DNA from: Sinohyriopsis cumingii
Taxonomy: Eukaryota; Mollusca; Bivalvia; Unionida; Unionidae
Assembly (NCBI GenBank): GCA_028554795.2
Contig: CM068839.1
Location: 46,717,440 to 46,781,439, forward strand
Length of the DNA stretch: 64,000 bases
Reading direction: 5' to 3'
Below, piece after piece: positions 54,455 to 63,800 of this stretch. A program made the position numbers and the translations under genes. The first letter of the stretch is position 1; every line of letters begins with the position of its first letter. Below the pieces are notes generated by a model. The model was not told the origin of the DNA, searched no databases, and saw nothing but the letters and a program-made list of their open reading frames with translations.

Positions 54455-55111
54455 CTTTAAAAAAAATATTCGTTAGAACAGCAACAAAACTAATAACATG
54501 AACAAAGCTATTAGTTCATCAAGCAGTAACCATTTTACCTAAATTCTCTTTTAGAATATATTAGCTGATTTATTGAGACAAAGCCTTGAACGTAAATGGT
54601 GCTGTGTTTACAATTTGTTGTCATTGTTGTTGCATTTATTTTTTCTTCACGTTTTTTTTTTTTTTTTTTTTGGTGTATTTTTTTTTTGTTCTGTTTGTTT
54701 CGGCTAGTGAGAGCGCTATTCAGATCGATGTATATCTCGAGAACGTCATGTTTACCATATGTCAAACAAATGTCACTCAAATATGCAATAAAATAACCTT
54801 CTAAAAGTTTGCATGCGTAATTTTCAGGTAATACCTTCAAAATGGCAATCTGATAATTTGAAAGTCTATAACCTTCAAAAGTGCGTTTGTTTCGGTTCAA
54901 ATTAGATATATATATATCAGAAAATCATACCTTGATGGAAACCAAAATCATATGTACACTGTGGATGAAGAAGCACACTGGCTTCAAAATCACTCCGACG
55001 TTTATTTAAAAATCATATAAAGGTTATTGTGGTCATTTTGAAAATTACATTTTCAGGTTTTAAATCTGAAGATTAAGAATTGGTACGAGAAAGAAATCCT
55101 TGATACGTCAC

Positions 55112-55410
55112 CTGAGAAAATACAATAGTAGGCTTGTCTGTGTATACTCGGATGGAAATCGTTATCTTGGTTGTGTTTGTCTTTGCCGTAGCAGTGTATG
55201 ATGTTTCGTTGTAGTGGCCGATTTTGTCCGATCCGCTGGATGCATTGGATTGAGAGATTAGGAGATGATTTTGAGAACCATTCTTGGTTGTCCACATAAT
55301 GTTGTCAGCATTAAAGAATGTTGGACCACTAGTCAACCATATTTTGCCGTTGGATTTTACAGTGTATAGTCCACTTGCAGTGGTCTCAACGTTAACGGGA
55401 AAAGCGCGCT
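55112..55410 (-). CDS. host gene exon 2 (GH36-like secreted protein)
   Basis: The acceptor is CTTCTTCAG|AGCGCG (phase 1) and the donor TTCTCAG|GTGACG (phase 0). The translation has ASGLYTVKSNGKIWLTSGPT, several N-glycosylation sites (NGS, NAS, NET) and ends RVYTDKPTIVFSQ. The YTDKPTIVFSQ block is typical of GH36 N-terminal beta domains. Confidence 0.87.
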
Positions 55411-55457
55411 CTGAAGAAGGAAAATGCTGGCATGTTGGAGAAGTCATATATTTCCTT

Positions 55458-55458
55458 T

Positions 55459-55508
<50 letters not shown>
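55458..55508. repeat. (TC)n microsatellite in intron 1
   Basis: A TC run near the exon 2 acceptor. A (TTA)n(TTG)n tract lies at 55882-55946 in the same intron. Confidence 0.97.
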
Positions 55509-55511
<3 letters not shown>

Positions 55512-55883
55512 CAATTCCTATTCTTCAAAATATAGAACTATTTGTATGCATTCTGGTTATCTAAATAATGTTTATAATTGCTCAAAAATCTGTCTTGGCC
55601 TCTCGTTTCAGTTATGGGGAGCCAGCATTTTTAGGAACCATCCTGGACCGTAAACTAGGTCTCCTGTGGCATACCAGATACAGCAGAGAAATTTTTTCAA
55701 GAAAAAGCAAACCAGACATTCAAAAACAAATTACCAAGAAATCTGGATGTGATGCGAGCTGTGAGAAGTACAGACTGGAGAATATATGTAAATAATGTAT
55801 ACAGGTTTGACGGAAATTAAGGAAGAGCTAGATGGAAGTATAGGTCGTTTGTGTATCTTCGTGCAAAGAATTCATCTGCCTTA

Positions 55884-55927
<44 letters not shown>

Positions 55928-56112
55928 GTTGTTGTTGTTGTTGTTGAATATATGATTAATGAACAAGCCCGCACAATTTTGCTTCCAAGAAACTGATTTC
56001 ATCCTATCTGATTTTATATATAAACATATACACTTCATATGGAAAGAGAGAGAGAGATAATTTAAATGAACGAAAGAACGAACAGAAGGAAGAAATATGA
56101 AATTAGTTTTAC

Positions 56113-56170
56113 CTGATGATACAACGAATCCAAATTGTATCAGAAACACTGATATAAGCAAAGTCACCAT
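56113..56170 (-). CDS. host gene exon 1 with signal peptide
   Basis: ATG at 56170, 19 codons plus one base, donor ATCATCAG|GTAAAA. The sequence MVTLLISVFLIQFGFVVSS is a typical secretory signal. The single leftover base plus AG of exon 2 makes a Glu codon in the open frame, so the junction is consistent. Element B starts 776 bp upstream and may displace host promoter sequence. Confidence 0.82.
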
Positions 56171-56665
56171 CTTGAATATTACATTGGGTGTATATTAATG
56201 TATATAAGTATAATCGGCGGTCATTATCAGATATCGAGTACAAACCCTGTGTGTGCCTGGGCATCTATTGTCTACACGTCTGCATACTAACTCCAGTAAC
56301 ACTGACATGAGGGTGCGACCGACCACATGAATCAACGATTATCCTTTTGACACTTTAATAAACCCTCATAGCCATATATGACCTTATCGTGTACCGGAAA
56401 TTTAAAAATGGAAAGGTGTATGGCCCACAGTGTACCAAATATGGGATCGACTAGTTCCCCTAGAATACAAAAAATCATAATATGCATGTACATAATTTGA
56501 ATCTAAAACGTTTTATTACAAATTCGTTGGACTTAAAGAGATCAGATTACCAAAGAATCTATCTATTTTCTGTCTTTCTTCTTCTATCTCTTCCCTTTAA
56601 AGGGAAAATGGCAAAGGGGAGCTATTGATGGATACGAAAGTCACGAGGTATGGCATATTTGAATG

Positions 56666-56747
<82 letters not shown>

Positions 56748-56945
56748 ATTATTTACAGGAGTTATGTTTCCTACTCTGAGCGCTTGCACTTGTTACTAAC
56801 TTGACCCAAAATCTGCTTGCGTTAATCAAAGTGCCCCTTTTATCAAACCAGCTGCGTTAATCAAAGTGCCCCTTTTATCAAACCAGCTAGACTGATTAGA
56901 TGACCCTGTATCGACCTCGAATGGTGTTGCTTACGTAGCATTATA
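56171..56945. other. host 5' flank
   Basis: It has a (TA)n run at about 56671-56745 and an exact 35-bp tandem duplication (56819-56853 and 56854-56888, GCGTTAATCAAAGTGCCCCT...). No other gene. Confidence 0.6.
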
Positions 56946-57190
56946 AGTAGTGAAGGGGGATATTATAGCCTCAATGGGAATTAGCATTAAAAACACCCCT
57001 GGGAACATATAGCCTCAATGGAAATTTAACATGGAGAAAAATCGTGGGAACATATAGCCTCAATGGGAATTTAACATAGAGAAAAATCGTGGGACGATAT
57101 AGCCTCAAGAGGAATTGAACATGGGAATTGGGACTGTATAGCGTCAAAGGAATTTAAACAGGGTGGGACTGTATAGCGTCAAGGGAAATT
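56946..57190 (+). repeat. Element B left terminal repeat with internal units
   Basis: Four to six degenerate units of TATAGCCTCAATGGGAATTT follow the AGTAGT end. The same family forms 52043-52600. Confidence 0.75.
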
Positions 57191-57271
57191 GAACATGGGA
57201 TTTTTTTTTAAAAATAAAATAAAAAAAGGGGTAGGCAATGGAAAGGCTATCTCTTTTCGAGAAATATGGCT

Positions 57272-57287
57272 GGCCCTGAAAAGGGCC
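57272..57287 (-). terminator. histone-type 3' stem-loop after the basic-protein gene
   Basis: On the minus strand it reads CCCAAAGGCCCTTTTCAGGG and CC: a perfect 6-bp stem with a TTTC loop and the histone-like CCAAA 5' flank. It starts 25 nt after the stop codon. A purine-rich CGAAAAGAGATAG (57260-57248) follows 11-12 nt after the stem, like a histone downstream element. No AATAAA is nearby. Confidence 0.87.
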
Positions 57288-57312
57288 TTTGGGTTTTATG
57301 TTAATCTATTCA

Positions 57313-57546
57313 TTAACATAAATGGCACCGCATTGGTCTTCTTCTTGTCCTTAGGCTACGTCTCACTGTTGGTCCGTAAATCAGCACTCTTTTTAGGCAT
57401 CCTTGTCTTTCAACGTAGATCCTACGTATCCACAGGCTGGTGTTTGTCCTGTGGACAACGGTCCACTTCGATCGGACATACATGAGCAAGTCTGTCCGAA
57501 ACATCATGGAAGACACAAGGGTGGATGACTCAACTGTGGTCCACAT
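57313..57546 (-). CDS. small basic protein with Cys-containing tail (77 aa)
   Basis: The ATG at 57546 lies downstream of a TATAAATA box (57598-57591 on the minus strand). The protein is Arg-rich: ERQGCLKRVLIYGPTVRRSL, then RTRRRPMRCHLC at the end. It aligns with the B' remnant (16547-16729) over its whole length, including SSTLVSSM, so the start is conserved. Size and charge recall core/DNA-condensing peptides, but no family is recognised. Its transcript appears to end in a histone-type stem-loop. Confidence 0.75.
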   Translation of the reverse strand: MWTTVESSTLVSSMMFRTDLLMYVRSKWTVVHRTNTSLWIRRIYVERQGCLKRVLIYGPTVRRSLRTRRRPMRCHLC

Positions 57547-57764
57547 CTTGAAGCGACGAGAACAGGTGAATCAATGCAGTCAACGGCGCTTATTTATAGG
57601 TACAGGTAGGATTGAAACGGATTGAGTTCATTCACCAATCCGAACACGCGTTACAAAATTCAGCCAGCCGCATCCAATCCGAAGAGAGCAGTCTGTGACG
57701 TCACGTAGTCAATATAGATCTGCTAGCGCTTGTGTGCAGTCAATCTATGCGACAGTGATTCAAC
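57547..57764. promoter_or_regulatory. divergent promoter with TATA, CCAAT and TGACGTCA
   Basis: TATAAATA (57598-57591, minus) serves the basic gene. ATCCAATCCG (about 57672) and the palindrome TGACGTCA (57696-57703) lie toward the coiled-coil gene. CCAAT and TGACGTCA are kept in element B'. A CREB/ATF-type factor is a plausible binder (inference). Confidence 0.65.
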
Positions 57765-58340
57765 ATGACGGAAACTCAGAAAACAATCCAATGGGGTGCA
57801 CCAGCAGCGGAGACCGCCCAAGGGAACCCGGACTTACTTTCAGAAGAGGTGAATTGGGATTTTGTGGATTTTCTCTCCTCGCAAGAATTTGTTCCGGAAC
57901 CTTCGTTACCTTCTTCATTACCGCAAGTGGAGAATTTTAGACAGAGACAGAAAGAAGAATTGGAGAAATTTATACAACGACAAAAGGAAGCGGAACAGGC
58001 TTTTCTCCTACAGCAACAGCAAGAAGAAGAAGAGGTAAGAAAAAAACAACAGCAGCAACAGCAAGAAGAAGTTACAGCAAAGAAAATAGAGGGTGAAAAT
58101 CAAACGGTCACGGTACTGTTGGACATTTTAGCGGAGTTAAGAAGTCTGAAACAAATGTATCAGACTTCTTTATCACGACCGAAGAGAATACGACCTTCCC
58201 GAGCTAAACACGTCAACCCTGTGACTAAGCCTACCGTACCACCCTTAGTGATTTCAACCCAATCATTATCAACATTACGCAGTCCAGAAGTAGGCCTTGG
58301 CCGTGGCAAAGGCATAAGGCAGTTAAAGTTGATTGCTTAA
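57765..58340 (+). CDS. coiled-coil, Gln-rich protein (191 aa)
   Basis: The N-terminus is acidic (MTETQKTIQWGAPAAET, then EEVNWDFVDFLSSQEF). A long Gln/Glu coiled coil covers about residues 55-105. A conserved helix follows (TVLLDILAELRSLKQMYQ), then a basic Pro/Arg segment and a C-terminal GLGRGKGIRQLK. It is homologous to the B' remnant at 15677-16306. Function is unknown; a capsid-internal or replication accessory role is possible. A histone-type stem-loop starts 28 nt after the stop. Confidence 0.82.
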   Translation: MTETQKTIQWGAPAAETAQGNPDLLSEEVNWDFVDFLSSQEFVPEPSLPSSLPQVENFRQRQKEELEKFIQRQKEAEQAFLLQQQQEEEEVRKKQQQQQQEEVTAKKIEGENQTVTVLLDILAELRSLKQMYQTSLSRPKRIRPSRAKHVNPVTKPTVPPLVISTQSLSTLRSPEVGLGRGKGIRQLKLIA

Positions 58341-58367
58341 ACTCACCCCTTCACCATGAAGAAAAAA

Positions 58368-58383
58368 GGCCCTTTTCAGGGCC
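58368..58383 (+). terminator. histone-type 3' stem-loop after the coiled-coil gene
   Basis: GGCCCTTTTCAGGGCC is followed directly by ACCCA, as in metazoan histone mRNAs. The purine-rich CGAAAAGAAATA lies at 58396-58407, 12 nt after the stem. No AATAAA is nearby. Confidence 0.88.
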
Positions 58384-58631
58384 ACCCACATTTCTCGAAA
58401 AGAAATACAATTTCAATTTGCCAATAACTCAAAAAACCCCACCCATTTTACCCTTATAGTACGTGTCTGTGTATGAGTGCGTGAGTGTACGTTCTTATTT
58501 TAAAATCAAAACTCAAAGACACTTACCTTATATCATTCATTTATTCTTTTCTCCATTTTTTTACAATCCAATTCACAATTCACAACACAACACTTTAATA
58601 AAAAGTTCATTGACTTCTTCTGTCTCCTTGT

Positions 58632-59090
58632 TTAGTCTCTCTGTTTTTTGAATTTCTTCACCGTCACACTCTTTTCCTCATTTTCTTCCCTTCTTCTTTT
58701 CTTCTTCTCCTGTTTCTTTGCCTCTTGTAAATAGAATTGTCTTTTTTCTTCCTCTTCTTCCTCTAAAGAATCCCTCTCTTCTTCTGAAGAATCCTTTTTT
58801 TCTTCTGACTCCTCTTGTTTCTTTTTTGGGCAATCTGGAGACCAATGTCCTTTTTCTTTACAATAATAACAGGTATCTTGACTTTTGTCTTTTTTAGTCC
58901 CTGTTTTTGTTCTTTTTTCACGGTCTGGACACTCTGAAGACCAATGCCCTTTCTTCTGACAGATATAGCAAGTATCTTGACTTTTATCTCTAAAGGAAGG
59001 AGAGTAGTCCGTAGGCTGGTCTGAAGAGAATTTTCTAATGACCCCTCGCAAAGCTCTGACGAAACGTTCCGTCTGGTTAGTCTCTTCCAT
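58632..59090 (-). CDS. protein with two CCHC zinc knuckles (152 aa)
   Basis: The ATG at 59090 is chosen over an upstream GTG because it is the first ATG after the TATA box. Two knuckles are visible: CYICQKKGHWSSEC and CYYCKEKGHWSPDC, each C-x2-C-x4-H-x4-C. A Glu/Lys-rich, highly charged tail follows. Knuckles of this type bind single-stranded nucleic acid. They are typical of retroviral Gag and cellular RNA-binding proteins and unusual in a Polinton. It lies divergent to PolB. Confidence 0.8.
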   Translation of the reverse strand: MEETNQTERFVRALRGVIRKFSSDQPTDYSPSFRDKSQDTCYICQKKGHWSSECPDREKRTKTGTKKDKSQDTCYYCKEKGHWSPDCPKKKQEESEEKKDSSEEERDSLEEEEEEKRQFYLQEAKKQEKKKRRREENEEKSVTVKKFKKQRD

Positions 59091-59224
59091 CGTTGTGCTC
59101 GGCTTGAGAGTGAAATGAATAGTGAAAGGACAAGACACACACCCTTTTATATACGCTGGTCTGCTATGACTATAAAGTAGCTCATGGTATTTGAACTTGA
59201 GTCATTTGACTTTTTGCTTTCAAG
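59091..59224. promoter_or_regulatory. divergent TATA promoters for the zinc-knuckle gene and PolB
   Basis: TATATAAAAG (59153-59144, minus) and TATAAAG (59171-59177, plus) lie 48-65 nt from the respective ATGs. Confidence 0.65.
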
Positions 59225-62200
59225 ATGAAACGATCTAATTCATTCGAGAAGAAAGAAGAAAGTAAGAGGCAGAAACGTGATCTATCGCCTCGAACCAGGG
59301 CTGAAATCTTGGCACAAATTCATGCCAGTGATTTTGAAGAGGACATGAGTGAACCAGAATCAGAACCCTCTAAACCAAGTTCACCACCCTTAGTCAGCCC
59401 TGAAAAATACTATTCCATTCGAGAGACGGAAAAGCGTTCCTCTAGAAAATTTAGAACCACGGCTTACAAATACACGGTGAAGTTTAAAGATTTCAAGTCC
59501 GAAGTACCGTTAGAGAAAGCAGAAGGGTTCATCACCGGAGTGTGGGATTCTCTGCTCACTGCACTCAAGCGACAATGTCAACCCAAAGAAGACGATCGCT
59601 TGAGACTTTCCATACAACACGACGGTTTGAAATCCCCTGTTTGGATCGAGTTTAGCACCCCTGCAGAATTGACCGCTTCCAAAGTCATGGACAAGATTCA
59701 ACACGTGCAACAATCTAATGACCAGTTTGACATCACCGATGGAAAAGCCACATTGGACATGACCCACGTCTCTCCTCCTCAAGGTACCGGACGCAAAAAG
59801 ATGTTATTGGTGAACGACCTTCGCAGCATTAAGCGTAGCCTTGTCCAAATTCACAATCCTCATGACCAGATGTGTTTAGCCCGTGCCATCGTGGTGGGAC
59901 GAACCTATGCCAACAAGAACGACACGGCAGAATGGAAAAGAGTCTGGAAAACTATTCGACAATCGGACCGAGCCAAACAACGAAACGAAGCAGAACTCCT
60001 GTTGCAACAATCTGGCCTGTCCAAAGACACACCCTGTGGCATTCCTGAAATGCAAAAATTGCAAGATGTTCTAGCTCCACGCTACACCTTGAAAGTGCAT
60101 CCTCAAGAAGTGCGCGGGTCTCTGTTGTTTCGAGGGCAAGATTTTAAGGACGGAAAATACATTCACGTTTATCATCACGATGACCATTTCGATACCATTA
60201 CCAGTATCACCGGATTCCTGGGATACGGTTATTACTGTGAGAAATGTGACCATGGTTATAATAATCGAGAGCAACACAAGCATTGTGGATCGAAATGCAC
60301 AGGATGTTTGGCCTCTTCACCCTGTCTGAGCGAAGAACCAGTGCCTTGTTCAACTTGTCTGCGCACGTTTGTCAGCCCTACCTGTTACCAACAACATTTG
60401 AAGACGCAAGGTTCACAGAAGAAATGCGCTTGTCAACTGCTGAGATTGTGCTCTACGTGTGAACAAGTCATACGTACCAATAATACCAAGGCACACGTAT
60501 GTTCAGGAAAGAAAAAATGTCACATTTGTCACCACATCGTGGACTTGGAACACCAGTGTTACGTGCAAAAATACCAACCCCCACCAGAGAAAGAGGACGG
60601 TCACAAGAAGAAAGGCAATTTCATCTTTTTCGATTTCGAATGCATGCAAGAGACCGGCATTCACATTCCTAATTTCTGCGTGGCTCATCGAGCGTGCGAG
60701 AAGTGCATTCAAGAACCTATCTTCAGTCATTGCCCTCAATGCAGCAAGATTCCCGGAGGGCGTGAAAAAATCTTTCGGGGGCCGAACACGTTAGCCGATT
60801 TTGCCCAATGGGTCTTAGACCCCGTCGACAAGACGTGGAGCCAAGAGGACATCGAACGTTACGAAGATTGTCATCGTCATGCCACGGTGATGGCTCACAA
60901 TTTCTCCGGATACGATGGACAGTTTCTTTTGAGGTACTATACGGAACAAGGCACCGAGCGTCCTAAAGTGACTTTGAACGGAGCCAAAATCATTTTCATG
61001 CAAGTGGGACAAGTGCAGTTTAAAGATTCGATGAGTTACTTGGCCATGCCTTTGAGTCGAATGCCTAAAACGTTTGGAATGACAGAAATGGCTAAAGGGT
61101 ATTTTCCACACTTTTTCAATACGGAAGCCAATCAACACGCCGTTCTGCCCCATTTACCTGAGGCTCACTATTACGACCCCGACAACATGCGTACCGAACA
61201 ACGAGAAGCTTTCTACGCTTGGTACCAGGCTCACGCCTCGGACCCTTTCGACTTTCAGGAAGAAATGCTAAAGTATTGTCGTTCCGACGTGGACATTTTA
61301 CGGCGTTGCTGTGGAAAATTTCGAGAACTGTTCATGGAACACGGAGGGGTCGATCCTTTGAAAGAAGCTTGCACCATTGCCAAAGCGTGTTCCTTAGTGT
61401 ACCGCCAACGATTCATGCCTGAAAACACCGTGGCTGTCATCAGTCCTCAAACGACCCACTATGTCAAACGTCAATACTCGGTCAAAGCCCTACGTTGGTT
61501 ACATTACTTGTGCGACAAGGAAGACAAGTGGATTCAGCATGCCCGCAACGGAGGGGGCGAAAAGACCATCGGAACGTATTAGGTCGATGGCTGGGACTTA
61601 GAAAACCCCAAGATCGTGTACGAGTTTAACGGTTGCTTATTTCACGGATGTCCCGTCTGTTACCCTGACCGTGGCACCAAAAATCAGTTTTTGCAACGAA
61701 CCATGGAAGACTTGTACCAGGACACTTGTCAGCGTCGCCTAAAGTTAGAACAGGAAGGATACCAAGTGGTGGAAATGTGGGAACACGAGTACGATCACCG
61801 TATGAAAACCGATCCCGAGTTTAAACGCCTCGTGGAAAGTTACCAGCTCATGGACCCGCTGAACCCAAGGGATAGTTTGTACGGAGGAAGGACCAATGCC
61901 ACCTGTTTGCTGTACCAAGCCGACGAAGAGAAAGGAGAAGAAATCAAATACTTGGACGTGTGTTCGCTGTATCCCTACGTGTGCAAATATTGTCGCTTTC
62001 CTGTAGGGCACCCGCAATTGCTGACGGAACACATCGACCTGAAAAACATTCGACAATACGAAGGCTTGATGAAGTGCAAAGTTTTGCCTCCCACGAACCT
62101 ATACCATCCCGTCTTACCTCACCATTGTCAAGGCAAACTGATGTTTCCCTTGTGCCGTACTTGTGCCGAAACGTGCAACCAAGACCAACCTTGCCATCAC

Positions 62201-63259
62201 AGCCAGGAAGAACGGGCCTTGACGGGAACCTGGGTCAGCGTAGAATTGTTCAAAGCTCTGGACATGGGATACCAACTGTTAGAAGTGTACGAAATTTGCC
62301 ACTTTCCCAAGACACAACAGTACCGCAAGGGTGACCCCAGTCAGAAAGGCATTTCCGCTGACTACGTGGATGCCTTTTTGAAACTGAAGCAAGAAGCCAG
62401 CGGCTATCCTTCCTGGTGTCACACTCCCGAAGACCAAATACAATTCAAAGAGAAATACTACGAACAAGAAGGCATCACTTTAGACCACATCGAGAAAAAC
62501 GAAGGCAGGCGATCGTTTGCCAAAGTGATGTTAAATTGCTTGTGGGGTAAAATGGCACAACGACCGTGTTTACCCAAGACGGAATATTTGACAGAACCTT
62601 CCCGCTACTTCCAGATGATTCACGACAAAACCAAATACATGAAACACGTGGACGTCGTTCGAGAGAATTTGATCTTGGTCAATTACGAAGAAGATCTGGA
62701 CTTTGTACAAGACGACCCTTTTGGAAATGTCATCATTGCGGCTTACGTGACAGCCCATGCTCGCTTAAAATTGTACGAAGCTTTAGAACTGTTAGAAGAA
62801 CGCGTCCTGTACTTTGACACGGACAGTTGCATTTACATCCATCACCCGATTCAACATCACCCTAACATCGAAGGAGACCGTTTAGGAGCCTGGACAGACG
62901 AGCATCCCGACGACAAGATTCTAAGTTTCGTCAGTGGCGGTCCCAAAAATTACGGCTACGAATACCGGGACAAACAAGGAGAAGTGCACACGACGTGCAA
63001 AGTGAAAGGACTAACTCTGAATTATCGTACCAGTCGAGTGGTCAACTTTGGGGTATTGAAAGAAGCCTTGCAATCGGGAGAGGATGGAAACTTTAAAGTG
63101 ACCACTCACCAACCGAACAAGATTGTACGTTTACCCACTCACCACATCGTCAGTCGACCTTTGGAAAAAGTTTATCAAATCGTGTACCAGAAGCGAGTGC
63201 GACTTCCCAATCATTTCACCTTACCGTATGGACACGTTGGTATAAAACATTGGTTGTAA
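59225..63259 (+). pseudogene. family B DNA polymerase (Polinton/adintovirus type), one in-frame TAG
   Basis: A single frame of 1344 codons is interrupted only by TAG at 61580-61582 (codon 786). The N-terminal ~350 residues are the Polinton-specific region, then a Cys-rich block (about 340-450). Exonuclease motifs are FDFE (470-472), NFSGYDGQF (Asp 564) and YCRSDVDIL (684-692). Polymerase motifs are DVCSLYP (911-917), KVMLNCLWGK (1100-1109) and YFDTDS (1196-1201). All catalytic residues are present on both sides of the stop, so the lesion looks very recent, or the codon is read through. It is flanked by a TATA promoter and, 23 nt after its stop, the BIR gene. Confidence 0.92.
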
Positions 63260-63282
63260 CAGGATAGTCACCCACCAGAAAG

Positions 63283-63741
63283 ATGACTTCGCCACAGCAA
63301 GAATCGAGTGAGAAACCCGATGAGAACTCCAAGTTCAAACCCTACCATTTTCCAGTCTTCTTACCTGACTATTGTGATTGTGCCCGTCGATTGGACACGT
63401 TTCAGAAATGGCCTACGGATAGGGAAGGATTACCTTCTTCGCATGTTTTAGCTAGAACAGGATTTGTCTACTTGGGACCTGAGTCAGGATTGGGATACGA
63501 GGTACAGTGTTTCGCTTGCGGACTGAAGTTACGAATGGATCTATGTATCTATAAAGATTCAGCTATTCTGGAACATACTCGATGGTCTCCGCACTGCCCT
63601 TACCTTTCTTTGGCCTTTCCACCCATCACACTACGGTACAATGTTGACGGTACCTTAGAGACGGTACCTTCCGAAACAAGACATAAAAAACGTAAAAAAG
63701 GAAAGATGTACAAGCTGGAGACTGCATTGCGACTAGTATAA
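63283..63741 (+). CDS. BIR-domain (IAP-like) protein (152 aa)
   Basis: Residues about 34-110 form one BIR domain: RRLDTFQKWP, LARTGFVYLGP, CFACG (C76, C79), then EHTRWSPHCPYL (H98, C105), giving the CCHC zinc site. There is no RING. The C-terminus is basic (HKKRKKGKMYK). BIR proteins inhibit apoptosis in baculoviruses and several other DNA viruses, so here it may keep infected cells alive (inference). It follows PolB directly. Confidence 0.88.
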   Translation: MTSPQQESSEKPDENSKFKPYHFPVFLPDYCDCARRLDTFQKWPTDREGLPSSHVLARTGFVYLGPESGLGYEVQCFACGLKLRMDLCIYKDSAILEHTRWSPHCPYLSLAFPPITLRYNVDGTLETVPSETRHKKRKKGKMYKLETALRLV

Positions 63742-63746
63742 AAAGG
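63738..63746 (+). promoter_or_regulatory. TATA box for the Cys-rich gene
   Basis: TATAAAAAG, overlapping the BIR stop codon, lies 63 nt before the next ATG. Confidence 0.55.
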
Positions 63747-63800
63747 GGGTTATGGTCAAGATCGATAGTTCATTGTGACTACCAAGATCGAGCGAACAAG

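Noticed and set aside
55817-56170. 117-codon single-exon frame
   Set aside because: It reads through a splice donor into intron 1 (Asn repeat from TTA/TTG tract); only its first 58 nt are exon 1.
61580-61582. Programmed readthrough of the PolB TAG
   Set aside because: The context (TAT TAG GTC GAT) matches no well-known viral readthrough signal. Recent nonsense mutation is simpler, though not proven.
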